A stretch of DNA of 64,000 bases from Lonicera japonica. Lineage: Eukaryota > Streptophyta > Magnoliopsida > Dipsacales > Caprifoliaceae. Where the stretch lies: contig CM038469.1 of assembly GCA_021464415.1 (NCBI GenBank), positions 2,458,501 through 2,522,500 of the forward strand, read 5' to 3'. Positions 26,611-39,864 of this stretch are shown here, in pieces. Every line of letters starts with the position of its first letter. Positions within the stretch are counted from its first letter, which is position 1. Made by a program: the position numbers and the translations under genes. The notes under the pieces were generated by a model. The model saw only the letters and a list, made by a program, of their open reading frames with translations, was not told where the DNA came from and searched no databases.

Positions 26611-28212
26611 GTAGCCGAAGTATTTTGGAGATGGGTTTTTGGGTTCCCACTGCTTGCCATGGAGCTGATGGGTCATGTTGTCTCCGCCAACCGTTATTAT
26701 TACTGATATAAAAAAGTCTTTTCCTGGTTCCTACAACCCACCCAAATCGCACGTGTTTATTTTTGTTTCGTGTTTTTTTTTTTCTGATGCAGTTTCGTGT
26801 TTTTTTTTTCCCCATTAAATTACACATACTTTTACACGAATTTGATAATCAAGATCTAAAATGGACAAGACCAATTTTAAATGAAATACAAGTTTGTTGA
26901 CACTCCAAGAACCATAGCCTTCGCATTGTAGAAAATTTATGTAGTCAAACACGTGCAATTTATGTGTACACTTATTTTCATCACACATATATAATCTAAT
27001 TTAAAATAAAAATTTCAAACATAGGATTGTGTTAATTTAGCGAATGAATTTTTTTTTTTTTTTTATTTAACCAAAGGTCATAGGTTCAAACTTCATGTCT
27101 TGTATTTTTAATGAAAATATTCAAAATTGGTACAAAATAAAAAAATCGTTAATTTGGGGTCGCCCTTTAAAAATAGTGGCTCCTTTTCGCTTTCAAAATA
27201 TTGGATAAAATTGATGTATCATGATAAAAGAAAAAAAAATCACAAGTGCTTTATATACACTTAAATGTACCAAATATTTTTGATAAATACACTAAGATCG
27301 CAAGAAAAAGTATTACTGCAACTTTTTTAGTTGGATGCCAAAATCATTATCCACCGTCCCAATAATTAGTTTATAAGAATTAAAAATTCAATACCAGTTG
27401 TAATAAATGCCAAAGAGAAGCTGAAACTGGAATACAATACCATAGACTAAATTGTGCTTTGGATTAATGAAGACAGTGACTTAACAGCAGAGCTTCACCA
27501 TCTCAAAATCAGTAACACACTAACACCATTCATTCTTCATAGCCCAACAAGTGAAAAACCAAATGACTGTTTTTTGAAGAAGTTAGTTTTACTTTTATTT
27601 ATTTATTTTTTTTAAAAAAAAGGTTTTAGCCTTCTATCTTTTTTACAAATAAAAAAAAACTCACCCAATTGTAAATATAATATCTCTCGAATGTAAGTGG
27701 GCACCTTTACTACTAAGCTAACTTGCCCAAAAAGTTAATTTTAATCTTTTTACTTTTCTTTATTCCAATATTACAAATAACACCCAAAAATAAATTATTT
27801 GATGTAGATTTATATCTAACAGTTCCTGCTATCATCTTGAATTTCTCTGGAATTGTAAATTATTATTGTGCCAAATAAATCATGTACTGCAAATTTGTGC
27901 AAGACTGTTTAGTTCTTTTCTTGGTACTTTATATATTTGCCTGAGCACAAGATCCTGGCCAGCTCTGAGACTTAACTAGGTCATTTTAAGAAACAATAAG
28001 ATTAATTGGGCTCCTTTTATTACAAATAATACCCCAAAATCAATTGCCAATCCCCAATTATCATCAACGCTTTAGGTGCAGATTTCAGTATCCCTTTCAA
28101 AATCAATTCATTCCCACCTTAATGGATTTCAACAAACATCCTTTACAAAGGGATTTCTTCATCTTTTCTGATCTGATGGTTCACATATCTACCATTGCAA
28201 ATACGGGGCTTG
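26445..28212. other. Intergenic region between the two CRK genes (CRK-A promoter side)
   Basis: Directly upstream of the CRK-A start codon is a GATGAT run (26481-26500) and an (AG)n tract at about 26576-26609, probably in the 5' UTR or promoter; such tracts are common there in plants. The remainder is AT-rich, with a SINE at 27592. Confidence 0.6.
27592..27731 (-). mobile_element. Probable tRNA-derived SINE with near-perfect 12-bp TSD
   Basis: On the minus strand TTAGCTTAGTAGTAAAGG resembles an A box and CATTCGAGAGAT a decayed B box, and an A-rich tail follows. The flanks AAGTTAGTTTTA (27580-27591) and AAGTTAATTTTA (27732-27743) differ at one position, as expected for an old target duplication. 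Confidence 0.6.
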
Positions 28213-31200
28213 TCATCTTAGGCCATGATCAGTGTTTTCATATTTACACAAATCAATATTATCGACGAGAAAAGGAGGCTTGGAAGGAGTTGGTAATTTG
28301 GATTCCTTGTCTGTAAGCATTTCAATAACGGTTGTCATTGTCGGACGTGCAGAAGGTGACTCTTGGGTGCACAATAATCCAATCTGAATCACTCTTTTAA
28401 CTTCATCAATGTCTTCAATGTCCATGCTTTTCTCTATCATTTCTGCTACCCTATTTCCCTGAAAGTGCTTCCATGTCTATAAAACAAAACAAGATTCACT
28501 CAACCCTTGTGCATGCGTACAAACATTATATAGTAAGATGATAGTGCACGTGAAGATGATATTGTCATCTAAAAAGAACCAAAAAAAGACTTTTGGTTTT
28601 TATTTGAATTTGAAGTCAATCTGAGCTTTAAATCTAGAAGAGAATGAGTATTAACTTTTTAACTTTAGGATCAATTTTGGGATTTAGAGAAAACCTTGCA
28701 AGTATACAAAAATACAGCTGTTGGCACCTAAGAGAGATTGTGGGGACTTACGCTTGTAACTAGCGTGTCGAGAGAATCTTCAGGCTGAAAACTGTTGTTC
28801 TGCACTCCGCTGACTATTTCAAGTACAAGAACCCCATAGCTATAAACATCTACTTTGTCAGTTAGTAGTCCTTGAGCGAGGTATTCATGAGCCATATACC
28901 CTCTATAGAAAGGAGAGTGAATGAGAGAAGAGAATTTGATGATCATGATTCATGAATGAATATATATATATATAGAGAGAGAGAGCAGTGAGCACTCACA
29001 ATGTGCCTGCAATGGCAGAGCTAGCCGGGTTTTGATCATTTGAATGAATCATTGCTAGGCCGAAATCAGAGATTTTGGGTCTGTATTTGAGGTCTAATAA
29101 TATGTTACTTGCTTTGATGTCTCTGTGAATAATAGGCTCTTGACAATCTTTGTGAAGGTATGCTAAGCCTTCCGCTGTTCCTTTGATTATTTCAAGCCTT
29201 TTCTTCCACCCTAACTCTCCCTTCTTTTCTGGGTCTTCCTTCCATGTACACCAAGAAATACATCTTGTGATTCGAACTCGTTAACATGAATTGAAGACTT
29301 TCTATGTGAATTTATCAATTTCAACCCCCTAAAACCTAGAAAAAAACAGAAACCAAATAGGAGAAATATTTCCATTATATCCTGGAAATGTAGAATTCTT
29401 ACCAAATAGAATAAGGTCAAGACTTCTGTTTGGGACAAATTCATAAACCAGAAGGCTGTCTTCATTGGTAAAGCAACAGCCTAGGTATCGAGCCAAGTTC
29501 TTGTGTTGGGCTTCGCCTATTACATCCACTTCATTTTGTATCTCTGAAAATCGGAGCTTCCCACTTATATATAACCGTTTAATAGCGATTTCTCTTCCGT
29601 CTCCCAATGTTCCCTAGCTCCAAAATGATATAATCAAGTCCATTAATTCATTACAACTTCCCAAATTTAGAAGCATACAGTGAGGCTCTCTATTTCCAGA
29701 CAAACTTTTAACTAAAAAGACTCGCTGTCCAGTTAAAGAGTCCTTGTTTGATGCTCGCACATTTTTAAGGATACACAAATTCAAACGTGTTCAATGTTGA
29801 AAAAGAAACTTCTTTACAATCGTGAGATTTTGACCTTTGGTACATTGATTAGGTCCTAAAAATGAAACTGGACTATTGATTAGGGATGAACACAGAGTAT
29901 TGTTACTAAAAGGTAAAAAGACCATAATATTACTACTTACCTTGAAAACTTCACCGAAGCCGCCCTGACCAATTTTGTTGGTTGCATTAAAGTTTTGAGT
30001 TGCTTTCTCTAGTGTTGTGTATTTGAATTGAAATGAGTCTATCTCCAAACCTTTGTATTCGGCTGTAAAAAAAATAATCACAATTAATTAATAAACAATG
30101 ATTCTTTAAAAACCCAAATTAGTAGTCATTTGTTGTTCGTTTGTATATTTTCGTACCTTTTTGTTCATTTTGTCGCTTTAATCGTCTTCTGACTATGGCT
30201 TGTCCAACCAAATATCCTACTACAATGGCTAAAAAGCATACCGCAATCGCGCCAAGAACACACGAGATGTACAAAACAGTATCATTCGTAATAGCTTCAC
30301 AAATTAAACCAAACCAAAATATAAAGGTCCTGGGGAAAAAAATTCTGAAACAAATAAATAGTCCACCTTTATCAAATTAGAGTCCAATTTTCCATGTTTT
30401 AGAAAAAAACAATGGTCTCAAATTAAATTTAATATGGTGAAACACGATACATGGAACCCTCACAGGGTTCGTCAAGCAGTTGTTTGACCTTCATAAGCAC
30501 CTCATGTCATGGATTCAAAACCGCTGGATGCAATTTTCTGAATTGGCCCACAAGTAATGCTTTGCGGATGGCCTGCTGCCTTTGACTATACCATGTGAAT
30601 CCCTAGTCTCTGCATAGATGGTATACTTTTGACTAGACCGGAAAGGGACTTAGTATGGTAGTCGCAAGTGAAAGTACTCTTAGATGATATACATTGATTA
30701 CAACAACAAGAAGAAGAAGAAAAAAAAAGTAGTAAGGTTACTATACAATTGAGTACTCTTAGCACTCGAAAACTATCTTTAGTACCAACATGGAGGAAAT
30801 AGAACTTAAAACCTTAAGCTCCCAAGCAATGGGGGGAGCCCGGGGATCTGACCACGTGCCTATTGAAGAATGAGCTAGTGACTCATAGGCAGTGGCTTGG
30901 TTAAGGCATTCAATCAGAGCCATAGGGAAATAAAGGGAGTCTTAATAGGGGAATTGTCACTGCTTATGGAGCCATATAGGGTGATCAGGATGAAGCTTGG
31001 ACGAAACCAAGTGGAGGTCTGAACCAACTCGTGTTGAAGAATCAGCGTAACATTTTATATGAATCTTTTACTACACTTTTGATGTATTAAGTGACACTTT
31101 TTAGAGTACTAATAGCATTACTCAAAAAAGCGATGGAAGTATGTACTAACCAGCAACAGAAAGAGAAGAAGTAGCATATTTTTCGGCGAAGTCATAGTCA

Positions 31201-33708
31201 GAGTAACGTAAATAGCAGCCGGCGGTGAGGGCACGGGCCTCGACAGAAGGCAAACAATTGAGGACAAAGTGTCTGGCGTTGGAGAGGCAGAGGCCACAGG
31301 AAGCAGTGTCGAATGACTTCCAGCAATTAGCCATGCCGTAGACCGATAAACCCAGAAATGAGTGTCGTCCATCGGCGTAACCGTTGTTATTAGGTGCCTT
31401 CTCTATCAATTCGTCTATCAACTTCGTTGCGATCTTCCAATATCTCTTCGATTCATTCTCGTTGTCACTGCATCTCTATTTCTTTTTCTTTAGTTATTAT
31501 TATGATATCGTATTATATTGTGAATGAATGAATTTTATAGCCATGACAGAATATATATAACTCAAATTTGTTTCCTTCTTAAAATTTTAAATTAATATAC
31601 TTGTATTTCTCTTTAATTTATATTAAAGAGATTAAATCATTAATTAAGAAGACACAATTTTTTATGTGAAATTATTATTCGAACTTCAGAAATGAACAAC
31701 TTACTTATATATAAGTAAAGTATGGCATCACCACTACATATACTTTTATTTAGATATTATGTACCACTACAATAATATATACACGCGATGACAAGGCATT
31801 GAAGTTATATACCTTTAAGATAGTTTTATCACATTAAAACATATTATAATATGAGTTGTTATATTATTAAAATAATATTTTTTTTGTCATAATATAATTC
31901 TGTTTTAAAAATATATTATTTATTTTTAAAATTATACATTATTACAACTATATATAATTAATTTAATAATAATATCACCCTATATATATATATATATATT
32001 GTGGAAGTGTTTGAGATTTGCTATAATAGTGAGTCTTTGTTTCTAGAATGAAACAAAAAAAGTAGGAAGCTTTTATTGTTAATAAGGTTATAATTGTTTC
32101 AGGTCAAAAAAGGTTATAATTATGTTTATGTCTCTCACTTTTTCAAATTTCAATATAAAGGGCGGTCTTTTCCCAAAAGCTTCTATTATTAGTACTAGCA
32201 CTACGGGCCAAAGCATAAAAATTTCACCATCAAACATTATCTTATAAATTATTACCACGTTTCCTTTGTTGTTAACCAATATGTTTTCCTGCGAAATGAC
32301 TAACGTCCTTTCTTATTGCATATCATTTCACAAAAATCATATGTAATAAGGTTACGTTTGATGTGTATAATAAAAAAGTGAGATAAAATAATTTTATTTT
32401 ATTATATATTTAGTATTTATTGGGATTAGATATTCAAGTGAATTGTTTGTCCCACTTAATATTTTATTCTATCGATAGAGGAATTAACAAATCTCACTTA
32501 AGAAGTGGATTGTTTTATCCTGTCTTGATGAGATTAAATAATCTTATCTGACTCTTTAATCTGACATGTCAAATAAATCTTAAAAGATTAAAATAAAATA
32601 GTAATGATATTGACACTTCACTAATATTTGGTATTATTCGAGTTTTGAGGGCCGAATTTAAGTTTAGATTATTGACAACCGAGTAAGGTATTATTAAATT
32701 TATACTCGATTTTTTATAACTAAATAACATATACCTAACTTACTCGATTGTGAAGGATCGAATAATAAAGTAGAAATATTTTTAACAAATATTAACGGTG
32801 CTAATATCTCTATTCTCAAAAAAATAAATACAAAAATAAATAAAATTTACCTATATGTCCTCAAAGACCTGCATTCGACTACGAGCCAAAGCATAAAAAT
32901 TTCAAGTATTTCACCATCAAACATTATCTTATCTTTAAATTAAATTACTACCACGTTTCCTTTGTTGTTGACCAATATGTTTTCCTACGAAATGACTAAC
33001 GTCCTTTCTCGTTGCATATCATTTCACAAAAATATATACAATAAAAGATTAAAATAAAATAGTAATGATATTGACACTCCGAAGAATATGAGGTATTATT
33101 TTATTTTTGAGGGTCGAGTATAAATTTATACTCAATTTTTGACAATTAAGTAAAGTATTATTAAATTTATACTCGATCTTTCACAACCGAATAACATATA
33201 TCTTATTTGGTTGTTAAGGAACAAATGAAAAGTGAGAGTGTTTTCGATAAATATTGAGAATGCCTATATCTACGCTATTAAAAAAAATTACCTCTACGTC
33301 CTCAAAAGACATGAGTTCTTGAAAGAAATTATAGTTCTCGATCCTCATAAAACAACCGTCGAGAAAAACACGACCACCAGATGATGGAAAGCAACCGGGT
33401 AATAATGTATGTATTTTAGAGAAGCAAATTCGACATTCATCGGCAGAGAGATCATTCATGCATTGTCCTAGCGCGTATATGCGATTAGGCTCGTCACCTT
33501 CTTCTCCCATAGCAAACCCGATTTTCTCCATTTCTTCTTTCATTGCTTTCAATAACCTCGAATAGTTCTCATTGTATTTCGTCAAATTTTGAGCTCTCTC
33601 CTCTCCACATTTTTTGTAAAGAAATTCTGCTCTTGGATTTCCCATTGCTGAATATATCAAAACAGAAAATAAGATGATAATCAAGGTAAAATGAATATTA
33701 TTGGCCAT
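28213..33708 (-). CDS. Cysteine-rich receptor-like kinase B, eight exons, 620 aa, altered APE motif
   Basis: Exons (minus strand): 33708-33292, 31475-31151, 30294-30157, 30062-29941, 29613-29403, 29234-29000, 28902-28752, 28476-28213; phases match throughout and the CDS is 1863 nt. Exon 1 carries a signal peptide and the first DUF26 domain ([17 protein letters not shown]); exon 2 the second ([16 protein letters not shown]), so the ectodomain is split by a 1.8-kb intron that CRK-A lacks. Exon 3 encodes the membrane span ([20 protein letters not shown]). The kinase has [20 protein letters not shown] and DFGLA, but the APE motif reads MAHEY (His codon at 28887-28889) instead of MAPEY. Exon 6 is 235 nt, like its CRK-A counterpart. 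Exon 1 could also end at 33298 (GAC|GTAGAG, two codons shorter, same phase), and the exon 6 acceptor is weak. No stop or frameshift is visible. Probably expressed-type, perhaps with reduced activity. Confidence 0.85.
32195..33310. repeat. Imperfect direct duplication spanning CRK-B intron 1 and the end of exon 1
   Basis: Unit 1 (about 32195-32870) and unit 2 (about 32876-33310) share the blocks GCCAAAGCATAAAAATTTC, ACCACGTTTCCTTTGTTGTT, TTTTCCT[GA]CGAAATGACTAACG, a decayed 5926-type MITE (AGTAATGATATTGACACT at 32600 and 33061), and the exon 1 border. Unit 1 contains about 220 bp (32342-32580) that unit 2 lacks, apparently a later insertion. Confidence 0.75.
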
Positions 33709-35324
33709 GAGAGAGAGAGAGAGTGTGTGTGTGTTAATTTATGTATTTTTTTTTGTATGTATCTCTCCCTGATGAAGGAATGGGAGTGGTGTTTATTTTA
33801 TCCATTATAGATAGGGAGAGAATTGAGTATTGGGTTTTCGTTGAATTAATTTCTTAATTTGGTTTTCAGCAATGATTGTTATATTTAGTAGATTAAACAT
33901 GTGGTTTGAATTGTTTTTGACCGAGAGATGGCATAAGGTACATTACTTATTCATTCAATAGTATAACTAGGGGTTGCAATGGGCTATGTATTGTGCTAAT
34001 TTCTTGTCACGTGCAAGATTGATTCTACTGTATATTTTAAGTGGACGTACTAATATATCTTCACGTCAATTTGACGAAAGTAAATTTTTGGAAGGAAGCA
34101 TCTAAAGTAAAATCAGAAAAAAACTTCGTGCTATTTATTGGACCGACCGAGTCGAATTGTTGTAGATAAACTGACCCAAATTGGTAAATCTCTACAAAAG
34201 ATTGCAAAGACAAGGTTACTGTTGGCCTAATATATGGCTAAGAAAACAGGAGGATGTCAATGTTTGTTTGTGTTAGTTTCTTATGTTTATGTGGAATTAT
34301 TTAAATGCTCGAGAGAAGAACCGTCTAAAATGAACGTAGATACCCAAATGAGCGAAATGTGCCTTTATCGATGTAAGTTGTTGAAGGTTTGAACTATAAA
34401 AAGAAGATAAGATTTGAACTTGTTTTTACACATTACTAGAAAAAGGTTCAGACAAATTTGAGCACAAATTCTTTTCGCACATTCTAAATTCTACAAAATT
34501 GTAAATTTTACACGACTAGATCTAGATCAGATGGCTATGCAATTACACAACCATTGGAGACACTCTAAGAAAAACTAGACGTGCAATGAGAATTTTGTGA
34601 CTCCATTATCCCATATAAATACTCTCACTTTGATATTATTAAGAGCACCAATTTCACACAGTTAATGGTGAAGCATACAATTTATGTACTAACTCTTGGA
34701 TTTGATACACTGATTACGTTCAAAGTAAAATACGAATCTATTTGTGTGAGACATTCTGTAAAGAAAAGCAGCATTTTTAATTTGAAACCGAGTTGAGTAG
34801 TTCTCACAGAGAAAATTGAATAGAAACTGCCCAGCTCGGTCGAGAACTTGAAAAGAATAGAGAATTTACTGAAACAAATAGACATGCATTAACTCGGAGG
34901 CACATGAAGAAACCAGACAAAAAGTAACTCCAATGATCCTCTGTTTTGTACAGAATCTTGTAGAATTATATAAAACAATTCCGTATGAAGTAACTAATAT
35001 TTGCACCTTCCAGGAGACTAGCCCCTCTAGTTTGCATTGGTAGCCCCATAAAAATGAAACCTTGCCATCAATACTCAACATACAGCTACAACAACAAATG
35101 AATTTCAACACTTGCATGTGCATCTTGAAATATTGTCCAAAAACTGATTTTCTATACCTCTTCCAATGTGAAAGAAATTGAAGTGGAAAGTATCAGAGAA
35201 ATGCAGCTGCTACACTGTATTATCGAGTGGAACCTTCTCGAGGAGAAAGCTTCATTTTTTGTAATTCATAAAATGCAATTGTACGTTGTGGCCAGTTTGG
35301 AGTCTTAAGTGAGCGACAAAATCT
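33709..35324. other. Intergenic region between CRK-B and the membrane-protein gene
   Basis: An (AG)n(TG)n tract lies at 33711-33733, just upstream of the CRK-B start codon. The 3' UTR of the membrane-protein gene should lie below 35325. I see nothing else. Confidence 0.55.
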
Positions 35325-38085
35325 TTAGCTCAAACATTGATATGATTGAGGGAACCATGTAGATAACATGTAGTATTTCGTCTTCACCAATAACGCAAAG
35401 ATACCATAGCATGGAAGATGTAGTACTGCCACCACCAAGTACCTGCAAATCAATTTCCAAGGGTTTACGGGCCGACAAGGGTGGGGTGGGGGGAATTAAA
35501 AATCAATAGGTGAGATAGAAGGATTAATCCCATTAGCATTTTCAGTAAGGGTGTGTTGATTGCACTTTTTCATGGAAAACGAAAGGGAAATCTCATCTTT
35601 AGTAGAGTTTGCTTGCGGTAATTTTCCGAGAAACAACTCCCATGGTACATCGAATCCAAAACCCACATCCCTGCCCTCCATTTTTTATTTTCCGTGTAAA
35701 ACAATTTAATGGAAATTGTTTTCCCATGTGAACCAACCACATTCCCCCTAAACAGAAGTCCATCATTTATGAATTTGTATTCAATCACTTGATGTCAATG
35801 AGATATTCGAGACATAACATACCATAGTGGAGCATATGGAGCTGACAAGTCAAGAAATGGGTACGGCCACCTGTAACAAAGAGATGTTCATGTAAAATTA
35901 AAGACTGCACAATTATCGTGCTTTTACTTGTAAAACATACAAAAAGGGAAATCATTGTTACCAAGTCGAGGCAACGATGTGAACAGTCCACTCAAAGATG
36001 ACGTAGAAACCGGTCAATAAGATAAAGTAAGTAATCCGAAACCAGGGGAATCTCTGAAAGAAGGGACTTAAAATTATTCGAACATGTTTTTGAAAGAACC
36101 TAGAAAAGATGATTCGGAAATGTAATACATAGAAAATGAACAGAAACTTACCAAGCTATTCAAAGCTGTGTCACCGAGGAGCAAAACTAAATTGAGCGAA
36201 TGTGCAGTAACTGTTAACTGGAATAAAATGTAGCAAACAGATTGTTAAAAGGGGTAAAGGAAAAACCTCAAACAAGGAGAAGAATTTGATGACTTGTACA
36301 AAATTCATAGAGATGAACAAGAATGGAGTACTTACAAAACTCATTTTATATTCTTTTATGGTAAGGAATGGGAAAATTACGAACCAATAGACAGAATCCG
36401 TGAGCATCACTGACCCAGCTGTCATCTGCTTATAACAATAAAAGAGAAAACAAAAGCATGACCAACTTGCATACAAATAAAAGATTATCGACATATAAAA
36501 GAACAAAGAGAACAAGCACACGATATAAGCCAAAATATAAAGAAAATAAGGAGCACAACTAACACGTAATATGCCAATATTGGGCAAATAGACCACAGTA
36601 ACCATCGAGAACACAACCTAACAGTCTCAGCCCTATCATAAGAAAATTACTGATTAATGAGAGAGGATAGACCTGGAAAATGATTTTAAATGCATAGCAC
36701 CACAAAGCCGCGTTTTGGAGGACATAGCTTTTCCCCTGATGAACCACGTCTTTCACCATACCGACTCCATTCCCAGTCTCCCCAGATGTGAGAGGCACAT
36801 AAAATCCTTTCTCTGCATCTATCCTCACATTATGACCATTAACTGTGCTACATGTTTTATAATGCTGTAAACATCCGTATATGGAGAGCACTGATCCAAA
36901 CTACACCAAATGGAAAAAGGAAAAATGGCAAAAAAAAGATCATTAAAGAAAGAAGAGATTGAGAGTATAAATTAAGCAAATATAGAACAAATGAACAATT
37001 GCCCTTATCATCTGATGGAACAGAAAATCTTTTTTCTTTTTAATCCATACGGAACAGAAATTCTCAGTCAAACTGATACTGCATGTAGTGTGAGCACCTA
37101 AAGTCCCAAACAAACAAAAAGATATGTAGATAATATAGTTACTCCCTCTGTCTGAAATATATAGTCCCACTTTGACTTTGGTTCTTTCTAAGAGAATACT
37201 AATTTCAACATAATCGATAGTCAAGGATACAACTTATTTCATATTGTGAGATTTGGTACATTTATTATGTTCCAAAAAGGAAATAGGACTATTAATTTGA
37301 GACGGAGGGAATATATGTTGAAACGACCAAAATGGACGAAGTCCAAGAAAGGAGATCAGATGCGTACCGCAAAATATATGGTAACCAAAGTAAAAGTCCA
37401 CCTATACAAAAACAAAAAACATCACAATATCTAGTTAAAATCAATGAAAAAACAACAAAGGTGTATGGCAACACAATTCTGGGCTTTGGAATTGAAATTG
37501 GGGCAAAAATTGACCAATGCAATTCTGACGAAATTGGATTGCCAAACACACCCTAACAATAGCAATAACTCAAACTCTGAATCAGCCAAGAATTGGAGAA
37601 AATTAACTACTAGTGCACTTCATATATTTGCTTCATATATACTCAAGGATGACAAGGGCATATTAAGCCACATATAAGTCACACAAACCGTAAATTACAT
37701 AGGTAATAGACTTATAGTTTACGATGATAGAACAGGATAAGATGGCTTACTGTGTATAATAGAAAAATAAGTCACCTCCATGAATAACGACATCAGCTAC
37801 TATTGCCCATAAAAGCAAACCGAATGCAATAATCCGGAAAACCATCAAACAAATGGGATGTATTTGTTTCACACATGGCCTCCAAGCTTCATCCCCGTAC
37901 AAAAACCGAGCTCTCTCTTGCTGAGCCCCCTCTCTGTCAGATTCTGAATCGTCTAAATATTCGTATTTCCGTATCACGAACAATGATATGAACATGGGTA
38001 GAAGGACCCATATTGCACAGAGCAACACCCTCCAGTTCAACCAATAACTCAGGGTAGTAGTATCAGGAACCCCCAGTAGCTGCAT
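35325..38085 (-). CDS. Plant-specific multi-pass membrane protein, eight coding exons, 336 aa
   Basis: Exons (minus strand): 38085-37751, 37401-37368, 36900-36673, 36425-36336, 36217-36152, 36053-35962, 35870-35823, 35442-35325; phases match and the CDS is 1011 nt, stop TAA. Hydrophobic helices lie in WRVLLCAIWVLLPMFISLFV, ICLMVFRIIAFGLLLWAI, DSVYWFVIFPFLTI, RITYFILLTGFYVIFEW and LVVAVLHLPCYGIFALLV, with conserved-looking EAWRPC, YYTQWTFTLVTIYF, LSIYGC and WWPYPFLDLS motifs. From memory these match a plant family of uncharacterised membrane proteins such as Arabidopsis At1g10660 and At5g62960; the function is unknown. The 34-nt exon at 37401-37368 is easily missed by software. The start ATG lies one base inside its exon, so the 5' UTR is spliced; a likely UTR exon ends at 38946. 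Confidence 0.87.
37142..37310. mobile_element. Stowaway-like MITE in intron 2 of the membrane-protein gene
   Basis: It starts CTCCCTCTGTCTGAAATATA and ends ATTTGAGACGGAGGGA, with TA in front and ATA behind. Same subfamily as 14776-14977. Confidence 0.78.
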
Positions 38086-38945
38086 TCTGTATAAAAACAA
38101 TTGGTGTTATTTTTCCAGTTTCCAAAAGTATGCAGTCGATTTTTATATAGAAATATGCTGTTTTCGAGAATAGCAGCAATTGGTCTCTCTTAATTTTGGG
38201 CTGAATTTTGCCAAGAATAGGCAGCCTAACAACCTCAATCAAGTGCTGAGTTGGATCACTATTCATATAGGTTGGACCAATTATATGAGAAATTGTAAGC
38301 ACGGGTTCTACTTTTTTTCATTGTAACATGATCCTCAATAAAGGAGCAACTGCAGGACTGCTTCGACAATCAGACCACTGGAGCAATTGTATGTGAAATT
38401 CTAAACTGGGTTGCTACCTTTTTCTGTGAATCAGGGATTATAGACTGGACTTCTTGGCGATGATTACACCGGATTTAAATTGGAGTGAACACTTTGATGT
38501 AGAGTTTATAAAGAGAGTTGTAGAATTTGAAACTTGTGATTGCTCTAGATTCCTGAATTTGTCCTACATACAATTGAGGCAAAAGAGGGTATTATATATT
38601 CTGTGTTGAATACAACAGTGAGATTGAGGAGGCAAATTACACAACAATATCCCCCCAATATACAAGGAAATTCAGTCCTATAGAACAGATTCAATTCAGT
38701 ATCAACTTAGACAAGAACATCATCAGTAGATCATCTCATTGTCATTTGACATTAAACTTGTAAATCGAAAACCCAAATTGATTTTACGGCGTTTTAACCT
38801 CTGAAAGAACATTTGTAAACCACACAACACAACACCAAACTAAATTACAGGCCATCTGAACACATAATAAACAATCAGAGCTTGTGAAATTGAAAAGCGA
38901 AAGTAAAAGGAAATGCAATAATTTCAAAAGGTGAAATGAACTCAC

Positions 38946-39078
38946 ATGGAATTGAAGAGGAGGGGTGTTGTTGCTCTGATTGCAATATTAAATGGGGTGG
39001 ATGTGTATGTGTTGATTGAATGAAATTGGATGAGGAAGATAAACCCCTACAACTCCTACTAGTCCAACTCCATAACAA
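38946..39078 (-). other. Probable 5' UTR exon of the membrane-protein gene
   Basis: On the minus strand a donor CCAT|GTGAGT follows a C/T-rich leader. The first coding exon begins with acceptor TATACAG one base before the ATG, so an upstream non-coding exon must exist, and this is the best site. The transcription start is a guess. Confidence 0.45.
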
Positions 39079-39099
39079 TAATAATAATGGTCAACTTCT

Positions 39100-39845
39100 C
39101 CGGCCCTGTTCTTGACTGAAATAAAGAAACTCGTAGAAATTTGTCGATAGAGAACCACACATTTATTTATTTAATATGAAGGATGCATGTATTTATTTTA
39201 TTAATTAACGTATCGTATCGTAGATTCACTAGAAAGAGAAAGAGAAAGAGAAAGAGATGAGGTCGCTCGTGACGCTGCAAGAAGTAGCCAATCTAATAAT
39301 TTAATTTAATTGAATCTAATCAGATCTAATCGACCAAACCAAACGGTCTCTCCCGTAAACTTCTGTAGCCGACGTCCATTAATCTCGCACGTGCCCCCCG
39401 ATATAAACGAGTTATAATTGCCCCCGCTCTTATCGATCCAAGTGCCAACCACTTACTTTTACGTGGCACCTTTTTACCTCCTGTTCACCGTAATGCTATA
39501 ATTCCCTCTCTTCTAAAAAAAGGGTGGCGCTAATTATTATTATTAAAATATTTTTTAAGATTTTATTTAATAATAATATAATAAATAATTGTTTTAAATA
39601 AAAAGATAAAAAATAAGTTTAAGAATTTAGTGTATGTCCACCATCTTCAGTTATGTTTTTATAGGTAATTTTTATGGGACAATGAAAAAAAAAAATCTTA
39701 GTAGAGAAAGATTTTCACACTAAAGTCAAGGAATAATTTTTTTGTAAATAAAGGGTCTATTTTTTATTTTATTGATAATATGACATGTGTCTTTTTTTTC
39801 ATTGTAAAATGATATCCCAACCCTTAAAATAAATTAAAAAAATAC
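39100..39845. other. Intergenic, likely promoter side of the membrane-protein gene
   Basis: A short (GAAAGA)n tract lies at 39232-39257, and GC-richer sequence near 39350-39480 includes CACGTG at 39389, a G-box-type core. No gene. Confidence 0.5.
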
Positions 39846-39864
39846 CAATATGCATTAAAATATG

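Noticed and set aside
26475..26676. Ser/Leu- and His-repeat peptides on the minus strand upstream of CRK-A
   Set aside because: They are produced by the (AG)n and GATGAT microsatellites in the promoter or 5' UTR.
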